This document shows, piece by piece, positions 42,338 to 49,930 of a stretch of 55,892 nucleotides of DNA (position 1 is its first letter; every line of letters begins with the position of its first letter). The notes under the pieces are model-generated. The model ran no database searches, was not told where the DNA came from, and saw only the letters and a list, made by a program, of their open reading frames with translations. The stretch lies in assembly GCA_029779435.1 (NCBI GenBank), contig JAKPAM010000210.1, positions 1 through 55,892 on the forward strand. Direction: 5' to 3'. Source of the DNA: Pseudomonadota bacterium. Its GTDB lineage: Bacteria; Pseudomonadota; Gammaproteobacteria; Burkholderiales; Burkholderiaceae_E. The position numbers and the translations under genes were made by a program.

Positions 42338-43036
42338 TCACGCGACGCTCCGCGACAACCACTGGGGCACGTAGCCGGGCCGGCGGTTCAGCACGACTCC
42401 CATCACGCGCCCGCGATCGATGTGCGTGCCGGCCAGCGCGCGCGCGACGGCCTCGCGCCGCGTGCGACGGGCATCGACGACGATCAACGTCGCATCGGCC
42501 AACTGCGTCAGGCAGCCGGTCCGCGCGAGCACGCCGGCATCGACGATCGTGATCGCGAACCGCGCGCGAAACCCGTCGAACACGCGATTGACGGCCGCCA
42601 CGCGCATCAGCATCGATGCCCGCGCGCCGACCCGCGTCGGCATCACCTCGACGCGATTGACGGTCGAGCGCACCCATTGCGCATCGATGACGCGGCCCTC
42701 GGCGATGCAGTCGAACAAACCGGCGCCGGCCACCGGCACCTTGAAGCAACGGTGCAGCGACGGATGCGCGGCGTTGGCATCGGCGACGGCGACCTGCGCC
42801 GCGCCGGCCACCGCCAGACGATGGGCCAGCCGGCCGACGATGAAGCTCTTGCCCTCGCCCGGCTCCGCGCTGCTGATGACGAGCACCTTGCCCCAATACG
42901 CAGGTGCGCCACGGCCCACGCCGGGCAGTCGGTCGATCGGCGAGTCGGCCGCCGGCAGCACGCCAAGCCGCCGCGCGACGCCGAGCGCCAGCGTATCGAA
43001 CGGATTGGCGTCGAGCCGATCGTCGTCGGCGCTCAT
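42338..43036 (-). CDS. CpsD/CapB-like ATPase without a tyrosine tail
   Basis: Protein of 232 residues related to bacterial tyrosine kinases that partner chain-length regulators. It has the Walker A-like segment VLVISSAEPGEGKSFIVGRLA and the following VAVADANAAHPSLHRCF, but the usual aspartate-rich Walker A' is degenerate. The C-terminus ends RRPGYVPQWLSRSVA with no tyrosine cluster, so autophosphorylation of a tail seems unlikely. The gene overlaps the Wzz-like gene, so it probably acts as its cytosolic ATPase partner in export control. Confidence 0.8.
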   Translation of the reverse strand: MSADDDRLDANPFDTLALGVARRLGVLPAADSPIDRLPGVGRGAPAYWGKVLVISSAEPGEGKSFIVGRLAHRLAVAGAAQVAVADANAAHPSLHRCFKVPVAGAGLFDCIAEGRVIDAQWVRSTVNRVEVMPTRVGARASMLMRVAAVNRVFDGFRARFAITIVDAGVLARTGCLTQLADATLIVVDARRTRREAVARALAGTHIDRGRVMGVVLNRRPGYVPQWLSRSVA

Positions 43037-44403
43037 CGCCGCCCTCGCGCGCGCCGGCCCGGGGAGCGTGTCCGCTCGGGCACGATCGCCAGCACGTCCA
43101 GCCCCAGCGCATCGCGCACGCTGTCGGCCGACTGCAGGCGCCGGTCCAGCCATTCGAGCACGCACGCGAGCAGCGCGCCGAGCATCAGGCCGACCAGCGG
43201 CCCGCACAGGATCGTCATCCAGACGCCCAGACGGCTGGCCGGCTCGGGCACGCGCGGCGCCTCGGTATTGAGCTGGCTTTCGATCGACGACAGATTGACC
43301 TTGAACAGCAGCTCGATCTGGTCGAGCTTGCGCTGCAACTCGATGTAGCGCGCCTGCGCCTGATTGCGCCGCCGGTCCAGGACATCGACGTTGACGCTCG
43401 CGCGCACCATGTCGCGCGTCTCCTGCAGCATGCGGGCGCGCAGCTTGTCGATCGCGTCGCGCAGCGTGCGGACCGCCTCGTGCCGGTCCGTGTAGGTCTC
43501 GCGCAGCGTGTCGAGCCGGGTCTGCAAGTCCTGCAGGTCGCTGCGCAGCTTGGCGGTCGGCGGCGGTATCGATGACGCCGCGGCCTCGCCGGGGACCTTG
43601 ATCTGCTGGCCGGCCAGCGCGGCGGCGGCGGCGCCGGTCGTGAACCGGATGTATTCCTGCTCGCTGCGATACAGCTCGGCGAGCGCGTCATCGGTCTGAG
43701 CGCGCAGCACCTCGGTCGCGCGCTGGATCAGCAGGTCGGATTGCGCGGCGTCGAGCTCGTGGTAGGCCTGCAGCAGGCCGGCCAGCGCATCGCGCGTCAG
43801 CAGCGGATCGGTGCCCGTCAGGCTGACCGAAATCACGTTGGACGTGACGTCGGCCGCTTTCGAGCGCACGGGCTCGATCACGAGACTGGCATCGAAGGCC
43901 TTCCACGCGTCGACCAACGGATCGGGCCGCGGCGCGTCGCCGTCGTCCTCGTGCTGGCGGGCCGGCAGCAGCGAACCGACCGCATCGACGAGAGGCTCGA
44001 ACGCGACGGCGACCGCCGAGCGCTTGAAGTGCTCGGGCCGCAGGTGCCAGCGCCCGATCACCTGCTCGATGCTCGAACGCTTGCGCAGCAGCGTCATCTC
44101 GGTCTCGATCCGGCGGGCCGGCGGCTGCTGCCCGACCGCCTCGCTGTAAGCGGCGACGCCCGACAGCAGCGACGGACTGCCCTGGTCCATCTTGACCAGC
44201 ACCTGCGCCTGCGCGGTATACAGGCGCGGCTGGCGCAGCGCGCCCATGATCGCCAGCGCGCCGACCAGCAGCGTGCAGGCGAGGAGCAACGGCCAGTACT
44301 TGAACACGAGCCGCAGCGCGTCGGCCGCGCCGAATCCGTCTCTGCGCGAGACCGGCGGCTCCATGGCGAACAACGTCTGTTCGGACGGCGTGGTCATCCT
44401 CAT
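43033..44403 (-). CDS. Wzz/GNVR-type chain-length determinant (polysaccharide copolymerase)
   Basis: Inner-membrane protein of 456 residues with one membrane helix near 34-55 and a second near 395-418 flanking a long periplasmic coiled-coil region. The tyrosine-kinase-associated pattern includes RLYTAQAQVLVKMDQGSPSLLSG and LQRKLDQIELLFKVNLSSIESQLNTEAPRVPEPASR. It lacks a fused kinase domain, which is supplied by the next gene. An ATG two codons later (44397) is an alternative start. Confidence 0.87.
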   Translation of the reverse strand: MRMTTPSEQTLFAMEPPVSRRDGFGAADALRLVFKYWPLLLACTLLVGALAIMGALRQPRLYTAQAQVLVKMDQGSPSLLSGVAAYSEAVGQQPPARRIETEMTLLRKRSSIEQVIGRWHLRPEHFKRSAVAVAFEPLVDAVGSLLPARQHEDDGDAPRPDPLVDAWKAFDASLVIEPVRSKAADVTSNVISVSLTGTDPLLTRDALAGLLQAYHELDAAQSDLLIQRATEVLRAQTDDALAELYRSEQEYIRFTTGAAAAALAGQQIKVPGEAAASSIPPPTAKLRSDLQDLQTRLDTLRETYTDRHEAVRTLRDAIDKLRARMLQETRDMVRASVNVDVLDRRRNQAQARYIELQRKLDQIELLFKVNLSSIESQLNTEAPRVPEPASRLGVWMTILCGPLVGLMLGALLACVLEWLDRRLQSADSVRDALGLDVLAIVPERTRSPGRRARGRR

Positions 44404-44411
44404 CGGGCCCC

Positions 44412-45659
44412 TCAGCGCACCGGCTGCGAGCCGTTGAACAGATACGAAAAACTGAGCGCTCCGTTGCGCAGGAACGGCACGTTCTTGAACACGTACTCGT
44501 TCAGCGTCTCGCTGACGGTGGCGGCGCGGCTCTGCGGGAACACGACGACGTCGGACGCGCGCAACCGCACGTCGCTGGCCACGGCGGTCGTGAAGGCGCC
44601 GGCCTGGGAATCGCGCGCCAGCATCGAGCGCAGGTCACGTTCGATGACCGCCGCGCCCGTTTCGTACCGCCGCACGACGACGACCCGCGACAAGTCCGCG
44701 GTCGGCAACCGGCCGCCGGCCTCGAACGCGGCCTGCATCAGCGTCAGCCCCGGCCGGAATGCGAACACGCCGGGACGCGTGACCTCGCCGCCGATGAACA
44801 CCTGGCTCGGCGGTGCGTTGCGCACGCTGACCTGTGGATCGAGCGTCGGCAGGCCCGGCTGGCTCCAGCGTCCGCCGATGCGCACGCGCTGGTTGACCGT
44901 CGACCGCACGAGCACGGTCAAGTCGGGCTTGCGCAGATAGACGGCGTAGCGCCGCCGAAGCTGCTGCTGCAACGCCTCGGGCGACAGGCCCTCGGCGCGC
45001 AGCGCACCGATCAATTGCAGTTGCAGCCAGCCGTCCGGACGGATCGTCACGCGCTCGTTGACATCCGGCGCGTATGGAAACTTCAGTTCGATCTCGTCGC
45101 CGGCCTGCAGCAGGTACTGGCGCGCGACGGTGCCACCGGCCTCGCCCCCGCCTTCGATCTTGTCCGCACCTTCGCCTTCATCCACCCGCAGTCGCGCGCG
45201 GATCGCCTCGCGCAGTTCTTCGGGGGACAGCCCCGCCGCCTGCAGCGTCCCGGCATAAGGGATCGTCACCCTGCCATCGGCGCGCACCCGCGTCGACACG
45301 TCGAAGCGCGGCCAGTCGGGATCACGCACGTCGATCTCGTCGCCGGGCTGCAGGCGATAGGCGGGCTCGGGCTGCCGTTCGAGGGCATCGGGAAAATGAT
45401 CGCCGTAATGCACGAGTCCATGGGACGGCACGAGCCCACGGGACGGCACGAGCCCATCGGGCGATCCGTTGCCGTCACCGTCCGGCCGCACGTCCACCGC
45501 CCGCGCGGCATCGACCGAAGACGACGAAGGCGCGCCCGCGCAGGCGGCGAGCGCGGCCAACGCAACCAGCACGCCGCCCCGCCACGGCCATGAGCGCGCG
45601 CGCTGCGCCGGCGCCGCGGCACGCGCCGGCGTCATCGACCGGACCGTGTCGCGCGCCAC
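44412..45659 (-). CDS. Wza-like polysaccharide export lipoprotein
   Basis: Outer-membrane export channel protein of 415 residues. A lipoprotein signal with lipobox LAAC (Cys40) follows a long positively charged N-terminus. Two Poly_export-like modules are visible: YRLQPGDEIDVRD and YLLQAGDEIELKFPYAPDVNERVTIRPDGWL, each followed by LSPEELREAIRARL- or LSPEALQQQLRRRY-type helices. SLBB-like strands with VFIGGEVTRPGVFAFRPGLTLMQAAFEAGG follow. Near residues 68-85 a short internal repeat (GLVPSRGLVPSHGLVHYG) reflects a 21-base tandem repeat at about 45414-45455. The GTG start directly follows the upstream stop; ATG 45635 is an alternative. Confidence 0.88.
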   Translation of the reverse strand: MARDTVRSMTPARAAAPAQRARSWPWRGGVLVALAALAACAGAPSSSSVDAARAVDVRPDGDGNGSPDGLVPSRGLVPSHGLVHYGDHFPDALERQPEPAYRLQPGDEIDVRDPDWPRFDVSTRVRADGRVTIPYAGTLQAAGLSPEELREAIRARLRVDEGEGADKIEGGGEAGGTVARQYLLQAGDEIELKFPYAPDVNERVTIRPDGWLQLQLIGALRAEGLSPEALQQQLRRRYAVYLRKPDLTVLVRSTVNQRVRIGGRWSQPGLPTLDPQVSVRNAPPSQVFIGGEVTRPGVFAFRPGLTLMQAAFEAGGRLPTADLSRVVVVRRYETGAAVIERDLRSMLARDSQAGAFTTAVASDVRLRASDVVVFPQSRAATVSETLNEYVFKNVPFLRNGALSFSYLFNGSQPVR

Positions 45660-46871
45660 TCAGCCCCCGACCGTCTCGGTGTGCTGGATCAGGTCGGGGC
45701 CGAACGCCAGCGTGCGCGCCATGCGCTCCTCGACGCGGCGCGCCACCGGCAGGTGCTCGCGCAGCAGGGCCTCGTACAGCGACAGCGTCGAGCGCCATTC
45801 GAACGCCTGCTCGTGCCGGTCGATCGCATAGGCGCTAAGCACCGCGATCAGGTCCGGATTGGCGAGCAACTGGTCGATTCGGTTTCGGCAATCGTCGGCG
45901 CCGCGGAAATAGACGGCCGACTTCTGCGCGACCCAGCGATTGAACGGATTGTCGTGCGCGAGGATCGCATTGCCCGCGCCCATCGCTTCGACCAGCGAAG
46001 GGTTGGTGCCGCCGACCGTATGGCCATGGATATGGAACAGCGCGTTCGCGCGCAGCGACTGCACGATCTTGGCATCGTAGATCGCGCCCGGAAACAGCAC
46101 GTCGGGTCCCGCGGCATCCTGGACCTGGGCGTGATAGCGATTGCCGCGCACGTCGAACCGGCCGAGCACGACGAGCTTGACCTCGCGCCGCACGGCGGAA
46201 AACGCCTTGACGATCTCGAGCACCGAGTTCTCGGGTTCGGGCCGGGCGATCACCGTGACATAGCGTCCGGCCCGGATGCCCAGCTCGGCCAGCGGCGAGA
46301 CGGGCGCGCTCTCGAGCCGATCGGCGCCATAAGGGATCATCGTGATCTTGTCGGCGCTCGTGCGTGTCCGCAGGTGCTTGGTGATCTCGGGGTTATCGGC
46401 GATAAGGTGGTCACCCAGCCAGCATCCGAGCCAATCGTTGACCCAGAACCAGGCTTTCGCACCCGGCCCCCATTTGGCGCGGCCCCACTCGATGCCATCC
46501 ATGTTGATCAGATTGGTCACGCCTGCCGCGCGAAGCCGTGCGCCGAACATCGCGGTGTTGTAGCCGAGCGTCAGCGTCACGTGCACGTTGCGCCGGAGCA
46601 CGTCGGTGATCGAGGACCAGTCGAAGCGGATCGTACCGATAGGCGTATCGCTGGCCGGCAGCATCACGCGCGTGATGCCCTGCCATTCGTCCTCCTTCAT
46701 ACGGCGCAGGCCAGGCGTGTGGCAGTAGACGATCACGTGCCAACCAATACCCGTCAGGTGCAGGGCCAATCGCTCGGCGAATGTCTCGAACCCCCCATGC
46801 GACGCCGGTATGCCACGAATGCCGAGAATGGCGATCGTGGGGCGGCTCGATTGCTTGCGGGATGAGGTCAT
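45660..46871 (-). CDS. Glycosyltransferase with DUF1972 domain (rhamnosyltransferase-like)
   Basis: GT-B enzyme of 403 residues and first gene of the exopolysaccharide operon. The DUF1972 domain begins IAILGIRGIPASHGGFETFAERLA, a highly characteristic start, and includes NLINMDGIEWGRAKWG. The donor domain shows YVTVIARPEPENSVLEIVKAF and HGHTVGGTNPSLVEAMGAGNAILAHDNPFN. Family members transfer the second sugar, often rhamnose, to a lipid-linked primer. The first-sugar transferase is not encoded in the window. Confidence 0.88.
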   Translation of the reverse strand: MTSSRKQSSRPTIAILGIRGIPASHGGFETFAERLALHLTGIGWHVIVYCHTPGLRRMKEDEWQGITRVMLPASDTPIGTIRFDWSSITDVLRRNVHVTLTLGYNTAMFGARLRAAGVTNLINMDGIEWGRAKWGPGAKAWFWVNDWLGCWLGDHLIADNPEITKHLRTRTSADKITMIPYGADRLESAPVSPLAELGIRAGRYVTVIARPEPENSVLEIVKAFSAVRREVKLVVLGRFDVRGNRYHAQVQDAAGPDVLFPGAIYDAKIVQSLRANALFHIHGHTVGGTNPSLVEAMGAGNAILAHDNPFNRWVAQKSAVYFRGADDCRNRIDQLLANPDLIAVLSAYAIDRHEQAFEWRSTLSLYEALLREHLPVARRVEERMARTLAFGPDLIQHTETVGG

Positions 46872-46924
46872 CGGCGAGAACTAAGTTCTTGCGGGTTGGC
46901 GGAAGCGGGAGACGAACGGAGGGA

Positions 46925-46944
46925 GCCGGCCATCGATGGCCGGC
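46925..46944. repeat. Perfect 20-base palindrome in the exopolysaccharide leader
   Basis: GCCGGCCATCGATGGCCGGC is its own reverse complement. It lies 54-73 bases before the first operon start and just downstream of the candidate -10. As RNA it would form an 8-base-pair stem with a TCGA loop. It may be an operator or a leader hairpin. Confidence 0.72.
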
Positions 46945-46953
46945 ATGGACCCC

Positions 46954-46986
46954 AGTGTAGCCTTATCTCCACGGCACGAATGTCAA
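46954..46986 (-). promoter_or_regulatory. Possible promoter of the exopolysaccharide operon
   Basis: The minus strand reads TTGACA (46986-46981), 21 bases, then TACACT (46959-46954). Both hexamers are good, but the spacer is 4 bases longer than optimal, so activator dependence or use of another -35 is possible. Confidence 0.35.
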
Positions 46987-47168
46987 AGAGTTGATCGGGG
47001 GATTGCACGGTCTCAAGACTCGCAACTAAGTAAAGGAGCGGTTTTTGGTACAGCACGGCGACACACCGGAGCACGCGGCCGCACAAGCGAAAAAGCGCGG
47101 AAAACAGACGAATTCCGTCGGAATCGATCGGATGTCCGCATCGGCACGCGGTGCCGCAGGCCTATGGA

Positions 47169-47189
47169 CGACACGTGGACAACGTGTCG
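47169..47189. promoter_or_regulatory. Inverted repeat, candidate operator
   Basis: CGACACGT and ACGTGTCG are perfect 8-base arms separated by GGACA. The element lies about 300 bases upstream of both flanking operons in the AT-richer part of the region. Confidence 0.45.
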
Positions 47190-47507
47190 ATGCGAGAGGA
47201 TTCGCTAGCCAGGACGTCGGTATGCTTTACAAGGCAAGATTCTGGACGCGCCCTTACAGCCGAAATCTGCCAATGGGATTAGTCCTTTAGTCCTATTTAC
47301 ATTGATGAACACGCGCTCACGCGCTGCCTCGTCCCGAGCACCATGGCATCGCCACGAACCCGGCCGCGATACGCCTCGAACCCGCGCATGGCCGGACCTG
47401 GAGCCGCTCCGGCCCGACCGGTTTCATTCAGCGTGACACGCGTCCGGGTGGTCCGATCAGGTATCTTTCGGAGGCGATCCCCCAACAACCTCACAGACAT
47501 TCCGACC

Positions 47508-48554
47508 ATGACTGATACCAATGCGACGCTGCCGTTGAGCGGCCTGCGGGTCGTCGAATTGCACGCGATCGGCCCCGTGCCGTTCGCGGGCCAGTTGCTG
47601 CGCCAGCTGGGCGCGACGATCCATCGCGTCTCGCCGCCGCAGGATCCGGGCCTGGGCGTGGGCAAGAGCGGCCAGTACGACATGCTCAACGCCGGCAAGC
47701 TGGTCGAGACGCTGGACCTGAAATCGGCCGAGGGCATGGCCGCGCTGGACAAGCTGCTGGCCACTGCCGACGTCATGCTCGAAGGGTTCCGCCCCGGCGT
47801 GCTCGAGCGCCTGGGCCTGGCTCCCCAGACGCTGCTCGGCAAGCATCCCCGGCTGGTGATCGGCCGCCTGTCGGGCTGGGGCCTGAAAGGCGCGCTCACC
47901 GACCGTGCCGGCCACGACATCAACTATCTGGGGCTGACCGGCCTGCTCAACGCGATCGGCACGGCCGAGCGTCCGGTTCCGCCGCTGAACGTCGTCGCCG
48001 ATTTCGGCGGCGGCGCGATGCATCTGCTGGTCGGCGTGCTGGCCCGGCTGGTCCAGCGTTCGATTTCCGGCAAGGGCGGCACTGTCGAAACGAGCATCCT
48101 GGCCGGCACCGTCGGCCTGTCGCCGATGTTCTACGGCATGCTGGCCAGCGGGGCGTGGCAGATCGGCCGCGAGGCCAACCTGCTGGACGGCGCGCCGCCG
48201 TTCTATCGCGTCTACAAGACGAAGGACGACAAGTTCGTATCAGCCGGCCCGATCGAGGCGAAGTTCTACCTCGAGATGATCAAGCTGACCGGAACGCAGG
48301 GCCAGGTCGATCCTGCCAAGCAGATGGACCGCGGCACATGGGCCGAGACCGCGGCCACGTTCCAGAAGGCGTTCCTGACGAAGACGCGCGACGAATGGGC
48401 CGAGCTGGCGCAGCATTGCGACTGCTGCGTCGCGCCGGTGCTCGATTTCCTCGAGGCGACGCGCCACCCGCACAACATCGACAACCGCCTGTACAAGGCC
48501 GAGCCGTTCCCGCAGGTCGACCAGCTGATGGAGTTCGACCGCGGCCTGCGCTGA
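47508..48554 (+). CDS. CaiB/BaiF CoA-transferase family protein (alpha-methylacyl-CoA racemase-like)
   Basis: Protein of 348 residues. The N-terminal LPLSGLRVVELHAIGPVPFAGQLLRQLGA and the catalytic-region GHDINYLGLTGLL match the alpha-methylacyl-CoA racemase branch, whose enzymes epimerise 2-methyl-branched acyl-CoA. FRPGVLERLGL and the C-terminal HCDCCVAPVLDFLEA are also typical. The frame is open upstream to 47343, but the family start is at ATG 47508. A TATCTT element about 45 bases upstream is a possible -10. It stands alone and converges on the lipoprotein gene. Confidence 0.88.
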   Translation: MTDTNATLPLSGLRVVELHAIGPVPFAGQLLRQLGATIHRVSPPQDPGLGVGKSGQYDMLNAGKLVETLDLKSAEGMAALDKLLATADVMLEGFRPGVLERLGLAPQTLLGKHPRLVIGRLSGWGLKGALTDRAGHDINYLGLTGLLNAIGTAERPVPPLNVVADFGGGAMHLLVGVLARLVQRSISGKGGTVETSILAGTVGLSPMFYGMLASGAWQIGREANLLDGAPPFYRVYKTKDDKFVSAGPIEAKFYLEMIKLTGTQGQVDPAKQMDRGTWAETAATFQKAFLTKTRDEWAELAQHCDCCVAPVLDFLEATRHPHNIDNRLYKAEPFPQVDQLMEFDRGLR

Positions 48555-48635
48555 TCCGGCGGCCCTGCTCGTTCAGGGCCTCTGTTCACGCAGGGATCGA
48601 ACCCGGGCCGAGAGGCCCGCACGCCGGGTCGAGCC

Positions 48636-49334
48636 CTATTCGATCACCCGCAGCGACTCGACGAAGACCTTCGCCTGCTCGCGATCGATCAACGGCCCGA
48701 TGACGACCGCCTGCCAGACGCGGTCGCCACGGCCGGCGAACCGCGCGAGCATCTCGATCCGCCGCGCGTCGCGCTGTGTCTCGCCGGCCGCCCCGCTCCC
48801 CGGGCTGGCCGCCTTCGCCGCGGGCCCCGGGCCGTGCGCTTCGACCTGCCAGCCGTCGACCCGTCCACGGACCTGCCCCGCGCCGTCGACGATCGGCACC
48901 TCCACGGGCTCGGCGCTTTGCTCGACACCACGCAGGTTGCGGACCATCTGCGCGCGCATCGCCGCCAGTGCGCGCTCGCGTTGACTCGCGGCCAATGCGT
49001 CCGTGTGGCGCGATGTTTGCGCCCCCTGCGCCCCGGCCGCCGCGCCCGGCAAGCCCGGCACGCCGAGCGCCCCCATCGGCAGCCGGATCGAGCCGACCGC
49101 GAACGACATGCCCTCGACCTCGACGGCCCGCATCGACATCTCGACGTCGAGGCCGTCCAGGTTGATCCGGCGCTGCAGATGCGACGGCTTGCCCGGCAGC
49201 ATCACGCGATAGCCGTCGTCGCCGGCCTGCACCTCGCGCCAGTTGAACGCCGGCGAGCAAGCCGACAGCGCCAGCGCGAAAACCAGCGCCCGGCCGATCC
49301 GCCCATGTTTGAAGCGATCCATCATGACGTCCAT
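48636..49334 (-). CDS. Putative lipoprotein of unknown function
   Basis: Protein of 232 residues. The N-terminus MDVMMDRFKHGRIGRALVFA runs into the lipobox LSAC, giving a predicted lipid-anchored periplasmic protein. The mature part begins SPAFNWREVQAGDDGYRVMLPGKP and ends with KVFVESLRVIE. The middle (about 100-190) is Ala/Gly-rich and variable. ATG 49322 is an alternative start. I recognise no characterised family. Divergent from the DUF1840 gene. Confidence 0.72.
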   Translation of the reverse strand: MDVMMDRFKHGRIGRALVFALALSACSPAFNWREVQAGDDGYRVMLPGKPSHLQRRINLDGLDVEMSMRAVEVEGMSFAVGSIRLPMGALGVPGLPGAAAGAQGAQTSRHTDALAASQRERALAAMRAQMVRNLRGVEQSAEPVEVPIVDGAGQVRGRVDGWQVEAHGPGPAAKAASPGSGAAGETQRDARRIEMLARFAGRGDRVWQAVVIGPLIDREQAKVFVESLRVIE

Positions 49335-49397
49335 CGAGCGGCAAATGCCCGCAAAGGATCGGAGCATAATCGGTCGAACGCCAAGGAGTCCCCTCTG

Positions 49398-49733
49398 ATG
49401 ATCTACGAATTCAAATCCCGCGCCACCGGCAATCTCGTGATGACCCAGGACGTGGCCGAACGCCTGCTCGGCATCATCGGCAAGTCGCCGGGGCCCACCG
49501 GCATCATCACTGCCGAGCAGATCCCCGGCGCGATCGATGCGCTCCGGCAGGCGATCGCGACCGAGAAACGCGAGGGCCCCGCCAGCGTCGGCACGCCCCG
49601 CGCGCAGGCGGCCAAGGACGACGACGAGCGGGACGACGAACCTCCGATCGGCCTGGCGCAGCGCGCATTCCCGTTGATCGAGATGCTCGAGCGGGCCGGC
49701 GCGGCCGGCAAGGACGTCACCTGGGGCATCTGA
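49398..49733 (+). CDS. DUF1840 domain-containing protein
   Basis: Small protein of 111 residues. MIYEFKSRATGNLVMTQDVAERLLGIIGK at the start and PIGLAQRAFPLIEMLERAGAAGKDVTWG at the end match DUF1840, a short betaproteobacterial family without known function. An acidic Asp/Glu stretch lies between. AAGGAG precedes the ATG. Located before the formate dehydrogenase operon, with 197 bases between; a shared role is not indicated. Confidence 0.85.
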   Translation: MIYEFKSRATGNLVMTQDVAERLLGIIGKSPGPTGIITAEQIPGAIDALRQAIATEKREGPASVGTPRAQAAKDDDERDDEPPIGLAQRAFPLIEMLERAGAAGKDVTWGI

Positions 49734-49817
49734 CGAAGCCGCGACCGAGACGCCGATCCGTTCGCTCGATCCGACGGGCGCGCCATCGGCCTCTCCCTGG
49801 CAATGACAGGATCGGTC

Positions 49818-49823
49818 TATGAT
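49818..49823 (+). promoter_or_regulatory. Possible -10 element of the formate dehydrogenase operon
   Basis: TATGAT matches the -10 consensus at five positions and lies 108 bases before the start of the catalytic-subunit gene. No good -35 is present at 17 bases, so an activator would be needed. I found no FNR box in the 49734-49930 gap. Confidence 0.3.
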
Positions 49824-49930
49824 GGGCACAGAGACGAAGACGCCCCGCCCGCCTGGCGCTTCAGGTGGCCCGCCCACCCGAGGCCGGCATGTCGACGAGG
49901 GCGCAGGAACTCGACTACTGGAGATCCCTC

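Larger units (their letters stand above)
46872..47507. other. 636-base divergent control region between exopolysaccharide operon and CaiB gene
   Basis: No coding sequence is convincing here. The region contains a 20-base palindrome (46925-46944), a -10-like TACACT on the minus strand (46954-46959), a TTGACA on the minus strand (46981-46986), an 8-base-pair inverted repeat (47169-47189) and a TTAGTCC direct repeat (about 47279-47294). AT content rises from about 47020 to 47300, as expected for regulatory DNA. Confidence 0.6.
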
